From Campylobacter concisus (lineage in GTDB: Bacteria; Campylobacterota; Campylobacteria; Campylobacterales; Campylobacteraceae), in contig NZ_LVLC01000023.1 of NCBI RefSeq assembly GCF_002092855.1, positions 1 to 64,000 of the forward strand: a DNA stretch of 64,000 nucleotides. Reading direction: 5' to 3'. This document shows, piece after piece, positions 1 to 8,191 of the stretch. Both the position numbers and the translations under genes were made by a program. Below the pieces are notes generated by a model that saw only the letters and a list, made by a program, of their open reading frames with translations, made no database searches and was not told where the DNA came from. Position 1 is the stretch's first letter; each line of letters begins with the position of its first letter.

Positions 1-2782
1 TTAGGAGACGAAGTTTTACAGAGTTAATAGCCTGTTTAAGCAGATTTCCTTTTGATTTCCTTAGGATTTCAACATTTGTTTTAGAATTTGTTACATACTT
101 TATAAATTTATCCACATTTTCAGTATTATTCATAGTAAATAACTGTCTTACAATGTTTAATACACCAAGCTCATCAAGAAGCTCATCTGTTGCCTCTTTT
201 TTATTTGGATCAAATATAAATGAACCAATAGAATTATAAATTTTTGATTGACCATCTTCACTAAAGTACTCTGCAAAAGGAAATAGCCCTTCTATGGCAG
301 TTTTTACTATAAGCGTTGGAGCTTCCTTCTTCATATCTTTTTCTATGGTTTCATAAGGGATATCTTGCATGTTTAAAGTCTTTTTCAAGATAGCATCGTC
401 CTTTTTCCAACAATCCTCTATCTCTTTTGCTTGTTTATCAAGTAGCTCTTCTATCTGCTTTTGCTCCTTTAGCCCTAAGATAGAAGTGTCTATGATTTCA
501 TGCTTATTCTCATTATTTGCTTTTAAGAGCTCTTCCACACTTGCTACGTTACCTTTTTTTGAGTATTCCATATAGTCTCTTAATTCTTCGATGCAAATAT
601 ATTCACCAACATTTGCATTTATACTATCTTTGTAAAAAAACAAAGCTTGCTCTTTTTCGCCAAGTCTTATTGTTGCGTTTTTATGGATAACCTTTATCTT
701 TTTTTCTGCTATCTCTATATATTCCCCATCATTACTAACAGATTTCTTTACTAGGTCTCCTGGGTAGCTTTTAGTTATTATAAAGTAAGCCACGGCAATA
801 GAGAGCACTTCTGTTAAAGAGTAGTGGTCTTTTGGCATACGATCGATTATTTCACTTGTAAGTTCTTTAGCATCTCCTATATTCATTTCATCTTCGTATT
901 TTTTCATATTAACCATATCATCTACACTAGGATAGTTTGGGTCAAAACTTCTTTCAGAAACATTTTTATTTATCTTTTCAAAAATATCTTTAAAAGTTAG
1001 AGTGACCTTATCCATATAAGCTTTTTCATTTTCTTTTATCTTCTCCATATCGTTTGGCTGCTTAGCATAAGCATTTATATGTACAAAATTCACATTATAA
1101 AGCTCGTCATTTTTTAGTTGATCTGGTACATATGCAAAAGAAGTTTTGTTTGCTTTTTTATCACTTGCCTTTTTTCTCTCTATAATATTGTCTATATAAT
1201 TCTTATCTATCCTTGCAAATGGGGATAAATTTAAAACAAGAGTTGATTTGTTGTTGCCTTTATTTATATCTATACTATATTGGCTATAGTCTTTAACAGG
1301 TTCTAGGGTTTTTATGTCAGTAAATTTTTGTTTTACTACACTACCATTGTTTGATCTATTTATTCCGTCTTTTATCTCTTGATCCAAGCTTTTGCTTACA
1401 ACTTCCTCTCTTAATCCTGCACTTGATCTAAAAGGGGAGTTTGAAAGAACGATATAGTTTTTATTTAAATTTGAAAAGTCTTTGCTATTCATTTCATCAT
1501 TTATAGATGTGCCATTTTTGTCAGACTTATCTGATATTAGATTGGCTAGTTTTACAGAGTTGAAATTTGAAGCGCAGATGAAATTTAGATTTGCATTTGT
1601 ACTTTTTATCTCATCTTTTAATCTACTAAATAAGGTATCATCACTTGAGCCAAATCCTAAGTTTTTATTTATGATATCGTAAGAGCAAATATCTTTAGTA
1701 TATTCAAACACTGATACATCATCTAAATATCCATATACGCTATATCCTTCATCTGCATTGCAGTTTATCTCCTTTGCGACTGAATTAATCTGAAAAGGAA
1801 TATAGTCTAAATTTAAATGTGTAAAGTCTATAAAAAAACCAGCCTTAGAATTCTTATCACTTTTGAATACCAAGACATTGCAATTTGAGTTTATATTTAA
1901 GGTATTTATAATAGAAGCAAACCTAGATGTAAAAAATCTTAGTATAGGCAAAGATACTCCATAAAACGCTTTATTGTCATGATACTTATATACTTCAGTG
2001 GAAAAATTAATAAGTTCCCAAGCAACAGTACCCCATCCCATTAATTTTTTACCCACTGATTTTGCGCCTGACAAATCAACAAGGCTTAATATAGAAAGTA
2101 TGAACTGCTTTATAATAAATTCTCCATCATCCTCGTTTAGATCTTTTAAATTTTTATCTAGCTCATCAAAACACTCTTTGACGCTTCTTTCAAATTTAGT
2201 TTCGTTTAACTCCTCATTAGACATTAAAGGCTTGGCATCATTTATTAGATCGTCTTTTAAAGTACTTAAACACTCTCTTAAAATATCTTTGCTTTTGTTG
2301 TAATAAGATATTATAAATTCAAACATTTCTGCAAAATTTTCTACTGGTCTAGCTTGATATTCTCTTCCTGGACCATACTTTATTTTTTCTGTTCTAATTT
2401 TTATAGGATCGATCTTTTCCTTTAAATTTACAAAGAATTTATCAACTGCACTCTTTTTATGAACTACTTTTACTGGAATTCCTCTATATTTAAATTCTCT
2501 TGTTCTACTTAGATTTCTATCCTTAAAGCTCTCTTTATCTATATAAAAGTCAGTCACGATAGATATTGTCCTATCTTCTTTAGAAAAAAATTCTTTCCAA
2601 GAACGAGAATTTAGAAATGTTGATAGTTCATTTCTTATTAAGACTGCCATACTGCCAAAGTAGTTTGACTCAAGAGAATTTAAACTAGACGTATAAAGCG
2701 TCACGCTCTTTGCATCAGCCATATACTCTTTTATCTTTTTTAAACTCTCTTCGCAAGAGTAGGTTATATTTATATCATTCAT
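1..2782 (-). CDS. Large protein of unknown function, C-terminus beyond window
   Basis: An open frame of 927 codons runs without a stop from an ATG at 2782 to the window edge, so the C-terminus is missing. It starts two bases after the stop of the lipase gene, so the two are almost certainly co-transcribed. I do not recognise the family. The protein is charged and Lys/Asp/Asn-rich, begins MNDINITYSCEESLKK, and shows no signal peptide, no clear membrane segment and no Cys cluster in the visible part. Base composition is AT-rich like the lipase gene. By context it could be an accessory, loading or second effector protein of a secretion locus, but that is inference only. The start is supported by position and by the lack of another in-frame option nearby. 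Confidence 0.85.
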   Translation of the reverse strand, partial: MNDINITYSCEESLKKIKEYMADAKSVTLYTSSLNSLESNYFGSMAVLIRNELSTFLNSRSWKEFFSKEDRTISIVTDFYIDKESFKDRNLSRTREFKYRGIPVKVVHKKSAVDKFFVNLKEKIDPIKIRTEKIKYGPGREYQARPVENFAEMFEFIISYYNKSKDILRECLSTLKDDLINDAKPLMSNEELNETKFERSVKECFDELDKNLKDLNEDDGEFIIKQFILSILSLVDLSGAKSVGKKLMGWGTVAWELINFSTEVYKYHDNKAFYGVSLPILRFFTSRFASIINTLNINSNCNVLVFKSDKNSKAGFFIDFTHLNLDYIPFQINSVAKEINCNADEGYSVYGYLDDVSVFEYTKDICSYDIINKNLGFGSSDDTLFSRLKDEIKSTNANLNFICASNFNSVKLANLISDKSDKNGTSINDEMNSKDFSNLNKNYIVLSNSPFRSSAGLREEVVSKSLDQEIKDGINRSNNGSVVKQKFTDIKTLEPVKDYSQYSIDINKGNNKSTLVLNLSPFARIDKNYIDNIIERKKASDKKANKTSFAYVPDQLKNDELYNVNFVHINAYAKQPNDMEKIKENEKAYMDKVTLTFKDIFEKINKNVSERSFDPNYPSVDDMVNMKKYEDEMNIGDAKELTSEIIDRMPKDHYSLTEVLSIAVAYFIITKSYPGDLVKKSVSNDGEYIEIAEKKIKVIHKNATIRLGEKEQALFFYKDSINANVGEYICIEELRDYMEYSKKGNVASVEELLKANNENKHEIIDTSILGLKEQKQIEELLDKQAKEIEDCWKKDDAILKKTLNMQDIPYETIEKDMKKEAPTLIVKTAIEGLFPFAEYFSEDGQSKIYNSIGSFIFDPNKKEATDELLDELGVLNIVRQLFTMNNTENVDKFIKYVTNSKTNVEILRKSKGNLLKQAINSVKLRLL

Positions 2783-2784
2783 CG

Positions 2785-5700
2785 TTATGCCACCACTACT
2801 GTTTTAATTATATTTATATCATCGCTATATTCACTATCTAACCCACAAGCAAATTTCATACATACTGTTTTTGCCTTACTTGGCGTAATATAGATAAGAT
2901 TGTTATCGTCGCTAATATCATCTACAAACTGAAAAAATCCTATTCCACTCTTAGGAAGCGTCATGTCTTTATAGATAGGTTCAGTATATTTAGGGGTAAT
3001 AAAAATAAAATTTTTATCCATAAGCGAGTATTTGAAGTTAAATGATGAGATGCTAAATTTATCATCTCTAAATCGGGCCTTTAGATACTCTTTTAGCTTC
3101 TTATCTTTTATATCAGAGCCTTCATCTAAATTTAGCTCCATTTCTTTAAATCCCTCTTGGTTTTTATATTCCACATCATTTAGCTTATATATACAAACAG
3201 CAAGATTATCTGTTTGATTAAGGGCTGATTTTATATGAAGCCTTATGTAGGCATTATTTAAATTTATATCTTTTATTATTTCGCTACTATCTTGCATACT
3301 AGGATTACTTAAACTATGCTCTAGTTTTAGTTTATTCTCTTTTTTTATGCACCTTAGCGAAGAGCCCGTGTTGCTTAGGCAGTTTGGCACTAGATCTTGC
3401 ATTACAGCGTAGTGATCATTCATGCTTTTTAGACTAAGTGCTGATCTTGGTACATAAGCTACTATGACGCATGGAATCCTAGCCGAGCAGCCTACTATCG
3501 GCGAGTTTATAAAATCAACATCGAGTATCACGCCTTGATCGTCTGATCTTATGCTCCTGCCTACCCTACTTTTTAAGATCACATGACCGCCATGTGGGCA
3601 AATGATAGTGTCATCCTCTATGACAGGGCATGAAGTCGCAGTGGATGAAATTTCTTTAGATTGATTATCTTTTTGTAAATTTTGCCTTTGATTTAAATTT
3701 GAAAGAGCCTCTTTAGTCTTTTTGTTCATTGGTTTTAGATCGATATTTAGACTCTTATTTAATAGTGAATAATTTAATATATTTGCTTGAGAATTTCTAT
3801 AAGCAACATTTAGCCTTCCTATATCTTTATCCTCATCTCTTGGCTGATGAGTAAAATTTAGAGGTATATTCTCATCACTATTATATTTTTCGTCTTTAAA
3901 ATAAAGTGGATAATCCTCCTCTTCATTGGCTTTAGACAAAAGGGCAGAGTTTAGATATATTCTTTGATTCATATTTTTACTATCTAGCTTAAATATCTCC
4001 TTTAATACCTCAACATCGACTATACTTTTATCCACTGCACTTACACTAAGGGTATCGTTGTTTTTATAAAAGATACTTCCCACGCTCTCATTCATAAGAG
4101 CTTTTATATCATCGGTTGCTACTTTATTGTTGTAAGCCACATCATCATTATTTTGAGCGGATTTATTATTAGCTATTACTATGGCTTCATCGCTAGAGCT
4201 TATATCCTTGGAGTCTATGCTGGCCAAGAAATTTTCATTTTCTTTTAGCTTTGCTAGATCCGCATATTTTAGATTTATTATGCTCTTTAGCATATCTATT
4301 CTATCTTTTACGAAGATGCTAGCCTCTGCTATATCTACTCTGTTATCTCGTAGTATCGTTATATTTTTATAGATGTTTTTGTTATAAGAGAAGTATTTAC
4401 CAAGCTCATTTACATCTATCTTTTTTTCAAATACAAATAAATTCAAAGCACAAATAGCCACTAGCATATCTATATCACCAGCTCTAGCATCACTTACTAT
4501 CTTTGTCGCATCTAGTTTATCTAGATCATCTATATCTAGTATCTTTACTAGATGTGCTTCTTTGTTGGTATTTTTATCTATGTTGCTGCCTAAATTTTCT
4601 ATTATATACCCGACCATATCTTGCTTGAAATTTTCATCACTAAATTTGCCATATTCATAAAAGAGATTTAAATAAGCATAAAAGATATATAAAGGCGCAT
4701 CTAGCATAGAAGCATCACATATATCATCTATATTTACATCTAAATTTAACTTCGATCTTATACATTTTAGTTTAAATTTAAGCGACTGGATATATTCATT
4801 TAGATAATCAAGTGCTTCAGCTATATCTTTACCCTCTATCTTGGCTTCATTTTCTTTGTTTTCCAAGAGATAACACAACATATATAAAATCAAAACGCTC
4901 TCTTTTAAAAAGTGAGATCTAATTAATATATTCACCAAGTGTCTATTCTCAGTATTTTCATACTTTACTTCGCCAGTTGTATCTATGCCTAGCTTATAGC
5001 CTAGATCAGATATGACCGAAAAGGTAGGTTCTATCAAAACAGCTACATCTTTCGAAAAGCTATCTTCATCTCTATTGATACTTTGTTTAACGCTCTCTAC
5101 GTGATGTATCTCTATGTCTATATCTTTTTCTTTGCTAGCTTTATTTATATTAGAGCTCACCTTTTTATCTGCAAGAGTCTTTTGAGCTTGTTCATTATTT
5201 TTAACTACATCTACGTATTCATCTACGCTACTCTTATCATCCTTAAAGCCAAACATCCCTTTTATCTTATTAAAGACCGAGCCTACCATCTTTCCTATAA
5301 AGCCATCTTTGTCTATGACCCTTGCTATCCATCTTGCACCTTTTGCTATGGCTTTAGCCACAAAGCTAAGAAGCCTTAAGCTCCAAGTAAAAGCTGAAGC
5401 TAATATACCACCATAAATTCCTGGAGCGTTATAAGTATAAAGTTCTTTCACTCCGCTATCTTTAAAGGTTACTGCATATATTTGAGCTAGATGACCACCT
5501 AATGAGTGACCTGATAAAATGATGTCTTTGGCGGTGTTATCTAAACCACTTAAGTTTTGACTATGAGAATTTATAGCTTCTTGCATAGAGGATTGAAGTG
5601 ATTTTAAAGCAGATATTTGCATAAGCGCTCTTGATGTGATAGCCATAAAGGCATCATCTAAGAGATCGTTTATTTTCATCTCTGTTCCTCTAAAGCCTAT

Positions 5701-6282
5701 GATATAGTTTGACTTAAGCGTGTCATAAAATATAGTTGAGCTAAAACCTGATTTTTGATTAGGTATGTGCTTTACTAGCTCATAGCGATTAACAAAGAGT
5801 TTCGTGCGAGGGGAGAGGGATTCGGGTTTATAAAAGATATAGGGTGGCTGATCTGGTACCAAAGCTATAAAATTTTTTACATCATTTTTGAGTTCAGTAT
5901 CTTTTGTTTCTCCATTTGCTCCAACCGGCTTCTTTACTATTTTATCTGCCATAAATCTTGCTTCTATACAAAGAGCATAAGCGGTAGGATCTCCTACTTT
6001 TTTTACCACATTTCCATCTTTGTCTTGGATATCACCATTTAAAATATCACCTTTTCTTATATTATCTTTATATCTCCAAACAGGCTTTTTTATTTCATCT
6101 TCTCTATAAGAATTTACGATATTTTCAGGGACATTATCTTTACCAAATTTATCATAAAGCTCATCAAGTCCATTTCTTTCATTCTCAAATACATTATGAA
6201 GCATTGCATAACTTGCATCAGCTATATCAATATAGTCTTTAAAGCAATTTATTAGCTCTTTATTTGATTTTTTAGTTAGCAC
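2785..6282 (-). CDS. Class-3-lipase-like protein with PAAR-like CPHGG domain, candidate secreted effector
   Basis: This 1165-residue protein has an alpha/beta-hydrolase (lipase class 3) region at about residues 140-450. IIGFRGTE lies at 194-201 and the nucleophile elbow GHSLGG at 258-263, with Ser260 the likely nucleophile. A DLGYKLG stretch near 426 followed by a His near 448 could supply the rest of the triad. A long helical, acidic middle follows. Residues about 885-980 have the pattern CPHGG (895-899), GC (931-932), PC (937-938) and later Cys, resembling PAAR-like spike-tip proteins. The start is GTG directly after the upstream lipoprotein stop, with AAGGA inside that gene as ribosome site. 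There is no signal peptide, which fits export by a contractile system. Effector status is inferred from the lipase, the tip-like domain and the adjacent lipoprotein pair. No secretion-system structural gene is in this window. Confidence 0.8.
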   Translation of the reverse strand: MLTKKSNKELINCFKDYIDIADASYAMLHNVFENERNGLDELYDKFGKDNVPENIVNSYREDEIKKPVWRYKDNIRKGDILNGDIQDKDGNVVKKVGDPTAYALCIEARFMADKIVKKPVGANGETKDTELKNDVKNFIALVPDQPPYIFYKPESLSPRTKLFVNRYELVKHIPNQKSGFSSTIFYDTLKSNYIIGFRGTEMKINDLLDDAFMAITSRALMQISALKSLQSSMQEAINSHSQNLSGLDNTAKDIILSGHSLGGHLAQIYAVTFKDSGVKELYTYNAPGIYGGILASAFTWSLRLLSFVAKAIAKGARWIARVIDKDGFIGKMVGSVFNKIKGMFGFKDDKSSVDEYVDVVKNNEQAQKTLADKKVSSNINKASKEKDIDIEIHHVESVKQSINRDEDSFSKDVAVLIEPTFSVISDLGYKLGIDTTGEVKYENTENRHLVNILIRSHFLKESVLILYMLCYLLENKENEAKIEGKDIAEALDYLNEYIQSLKFKLKCIRSKLNLDVNIDDICDASMLDAPLYIFYAYLNLFYEYGKFSDENFKQDMVGYIIENLGSNIDKNTNKEAHLVKILDIDDLDKLDATKIVSDARAGDIDMLVAICALNLFVFEKKIDVNELGKYFSYNKNIYKNITILRDNRVDIAEASIFVKDRIDMLKSIINLKYADLAKLKENENFLASIDSKDISSSDEAIVIANNKSAQNNDDVAYNNKVATDDIKALMNESVGSIFYKNNDTLSVSAVDKSIVDVEVLKEIFKLDSKNMNQRIYLNSALLSKANEEEDYPLYFKDEKYNSDENIPLNFTHQPRDEDKDIGRLNVAYRNSQANILNYSLLNKSLNIDLKPMNKKTKEALSNLNQRQNLQKDNQSKEISSTATSCPVIEDDTIICPHGGHVILKSRVGRSIRSDDQGVILDVDFINSPIVGCSARIPCVIVAYVPRSALSLKSMNDHYAVMQDLVPNCLSNTGSSLRCIKKENKLKLEHSLSNPSMQDSSEIIKDINLNNAYIRLHIKSALNQTDNLAVCIYKLNDVEYKNQEGFKEMELNLDEGSDIKDKKLKEYLKARFRDDKFSISSFNFKYSLMDKNFIFITPKYTEPIYKDMTLPKSGIGFFQFVDDISDDNNLIYITPSKAKTVCMKFACGLDSEYSDDINIIKTVVVA

Positions 6283-6323
6283 TTACTTGTCCTTGTTTGC
6301 TTTTATGAATTTGTTGTTTATTA
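6153..6323 (-). repeat. Direct repeat copy 1: lipoprotein 3' end plus lipase 5' end
   Basis: These 171 bases are identical to 7068-7238. They span the last 13 codons of the lipoprotein gene and the first 43 codons of the lipase gene. The intact lipase gene continues past this copy. Confidence 0.95.
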
Positions 6324-6912
6324 GAATAAATTTGTTTCCACCGCTTACTGGAACTATACTTTTTTTACTAAAGCTTATTCCCATTCCTTCATCTCCAAAT
6401 AAGCCATATTTAGTGCTATATGTTTCATAATAAACATCTATGCTTATAGGAACTATTTCTCCATTATCATTTATATATAATTTTCCTAAATCTAAATATG
6501 GTTTTTCTTTGTTAAAATTTTCTAAACCTATAAACTCAATTATTTTATTTATATAGACTTCAGAGATTTTAGCTTTTTTGCCAGTTTGGTTTTCATAATC
6601 TATCCATCGAGTGTAGTATTTTTTGCCATTTGAGAGGGTTTGAGGGAATTTTTCATCTACCAACTTTGTATTTACAGCATAAAGACCGCCACCTAAATCT
6701 CTACCTTTTGTATTTTTTCTTAGCTCTTTTCTTTCAGCTTCTCTTCTCTCTATCTCATCAACAAATTTTTGATTAAATATATATACTCCACCATATTGTT
6801 TAGCTAAATTTTCTAGTTCAGAGTTACTTATCTTTTTATTTGCTTGATTAGCTGAGCAAGCTATTAAGAATATACTTGTTAGAAGTAAGAGTGTTATTGC
6901 TAGAAATTTCAT
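6283..6912 (-). CDS. Small lipoprotein, candidate immunity protein for the adjacent lipase
   Basis: This 209-residue protein has a lipoprotein signal peptide. The hydrophobic stretch ends in LIAC, giving acylated Cys19, so the mature protein should be membrane-anchored and face the periplasm. The rest is soluble, with conserved blocks shared with the paralogue at 7198-7854: KQYGGVYIF, FPQTLSNGKKYYTRWIDYE, KYGLFGDEG and LINNKFIKANKDK. Its stop is directly followed by the GTG of the lipase gene. Immunity proteins of periplasm-acting lipase effectors are typically small periplasmic proteins or lipoproteins encoded next to the effector, and that is the basis of the role given here. I know no named family for it, so the function is inference. 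Confidence 0.8.
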   Translation of the reverse strand: MKFLAITLLLLTSIFLIACSANQANKKISNSELENLAKQYGGVYIFNQKFVDEIERREAERKELRKNTKGRDLGGGLYAVNTKLVDEKFPQTLSNGKKYYTRWIDYENQTGKKAKISEVYINKIIEFIGLENFNKEKPYLDLGKLYINDNGEIVPISIDVYYETYSTKYGLFGDEGMGISFSKKSIVPVSGGNKFILINNKFIKANKDK

Positions 6913-7059
6913 TGATTATCCTTTTATGTTTGAAATTTTAGTTTGGATATTTTATTGTTATTGTATTTATAATATTATTAATTTATTATGTGCTGTTTGG
7001 GGTTTATTAAAATTTATTATGCAGATAAAAATTTATTTCGGGTATTTTCATAGATTAGT

Positions 7060-7197
7060 TTATTTACCATAAAGCTCATCAAGTCCATTTCTTTCATTCT
7101 CAAATACATTATGAAGCATTGCATAACTTGCATCAGCTATATCAATATAGTCTTTAAAGCAATTTATTAGCTCTTTATTTGATTTTTTAGTTAGCAC
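7060..7197 (-). pseudogene. Truncated 5' remnant of the lipase effector gene
   Basis: The frame starts with the same GTG (7197) and is identical to the first 43 codons of the intact lipase gene. It then reads GGT AAA TAA and stops after 45 codons (TAA at 7060-7062). The remaining 1120 codons are absent. About 150 bases of AT-rich DNA separate it from the next lipoprotein gene. This is best read as the scar of a second lipoprotein-lipase unit that lost its effector. It may still be translated as a short peptide because its ribosome site is intact. Confidence 0.85.
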
Positions 7198-7238
7198 TTA
7201 CTTGTCCTTGTTTGCTTTTATGAATTTGTTGTTTATTA
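7068..7238 (-). repeat. Direct repeat copy 2: paralogous lipoprotein 3' end plus truncated lipase 5' end
   Basis: Identical to 6153-6323 at a fixed offset of 915 bases. The identity stops inside the lipase remnant on one side and inside the lipoprotein coding region on the other. The perfect match suggests a recent duplication or ongoing gene conversion. Confidence 0.95.
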
Positions 7239-7854
7239 AGTAAAAAATATTATCTCCTGATTTTGTACCAAAAGACTCTTTGGTAAATGATACACCTCTA
7301 CCTTCATCACCAAATAGTCCATATTTGGTTTCAATATAAGTATATGAAAGATATATTTTTATAACTCTCATCTCTTTTCCATCAAAATATATATATTTAG
7401 GATAAATTCTAGGTTCTTCTTTTAAAAAATCATCTCCAATAAATTCTTTTATCTTATTTATATAAAATTCTGGTACTTCTGCTTTTTTACCAGTATCTCT
7501 TTCATAATCTATCCAGCGAGTGTAGTATTTTTTACCATTTGAGAGGGTTTGAGGGAATTTTTGATTTACCAAGGTCATATCTACATCATATATCGTTATA
7601 AATTTATCACCTTGTTTTATCTTTCTAGGATTAGATCTTATTTTATCACCTAAATTTTTGGCTAGCTCTTCTCTTTCTCTTTCTATTCTCTCTATCTCTT
7701 TCTCAAATTTCTCATCAAATATATATACTCCACCATATTGTTTAGCTAAGTTTTCTAGTTCAGAATTGCTTATCTTTTTATTTGCTTGATTAGCTGAGCA
7801 AGCTATTAAAAATATACTTGTTAGAAGTAGTAATATAAATGCGGTAAATTTCAT
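7198..7854 (-). CDS. Small lipoprotein paralogue, candidate orphan immunity protein
   Basis: This is a 218-residue lipoprotein if started at the ATG at 7854, which gives the same N-terminus as its paralogue: a hydrophobic stretch ending LIAC with lipid Cys19. An upstream in-frame ATG at 7920 would add 22 residues in front of the signal peptide and is less likely. The first 46 and last 10 residues are nearly identical to the 6283-6912 protein, while the middle diverges strongly (EREELAKNLGDK versus AERKELRKNTKG). Such conserved ends with a variable core fit immunity proteins specific for different toxins. Its former effector is reduced to the remnant directly downstream. Confidence 0.78.
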   Translation of the reverse strand: MKFTAFILLLLTSIFLIACSANQANKKISNSELENLAKQYGGVYIFDEKFEKEIERIEREREELAKNLGDKIRSNPRKIKQGDKFITIYDVDMTLVNQKFPQTLSNGKKYYTRWIDYERDTGKKAEVPEFYINKIKEFIGDDFLKEEPRIYPKYIYFDGKEMRVIKIYLSYTYIETKYGLFGDEGRGVSFTKESFGTKSGDNIFYLINNKFIKANKDK

Positions 7855-7917
7855 AAATAAATTTTTAAAATAAACAATCAAAAATCTAAGAATTTCACAT
7901 AATGAAGTCAAGAAGTT

Positions 7918-7942
7918 CATCTAAGGATTTTATCCTTAGATG
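7918..7942. repeat. Perfect 11-bp inverted repeat with 3-base loop
   Basis: The arms CATCTAAGGAT and ATCCTTAGATG flank TTT. It lies between the stop of the 75-residue membrane protein (7948) and the lipoprotein gene. No U-tract follows on the minus strand, so it is a weak terminator candidate. It could equally be a protein-binding palindrome or a processing hairpin. Confidence 0.6.
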
Positions 7943-7947
7943 AAAGA

Positions 7948-8175
7948 TTAAGATTTTTTGATCGCTCTAATAGGAATAACAAATATTGCTGCGATCACAT
8001 AAAAAGCAATACAAAAAACAGCCGCCATCATAAATATCTCGCCGATATCATAAAAGCTTGACTCAAGCCTAAATGTATCCACGTAATTTATCGCAAACCA
8101 TAATGCTACGCCAAGAGCGATAGCAAAAACGAAAAATCCCCAAGAAAACAAGAAATTTAATATCTTAGTTCCCAA
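7948..8175 (-). CDS. Small two-helix membrane protein of unknown function
   Basis: This 75-residue protein has two membrane segments, at about residues 10-30 and 46-68, and a short basic tail IRAIKKS. I do not recognise the family. It lies 16 bases downstream of cmeC on the same strand, so it is probably read through from the efflux operon. The ribosome site AAAGGAGAG before the ATG is strong, which supports a real gene. It might modulate the pump or simply be a passenger. Nothing in the sequence decides this. Confidence 0.65.
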   Translation of the reverse strand: MGTKILNFLFSWGFFVFAIALGVALWFAINYVDTFRLESSFYDIGEIFMMAAVFCIAFYVIAAIFVIPIRAIKKS

Positions 8176-8191
8176 TTTCTCTCCTTTTTAA

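Noticed and set aside
1998-2303. 101-codon plus-strand ORF
   Set aside because: Antisense to the large open frame at 1-2782, Ser/Phe/Leu-rich as expected for the complement of a Lys/Asp/Glu-rich gene.
5083-5379. 98-codon plus-strand ORF rich in aromatic residues
   Set aside because: It lies antisense inside the lipase gene, has no ribosome site and shows the skewed composition of a shadow frame.
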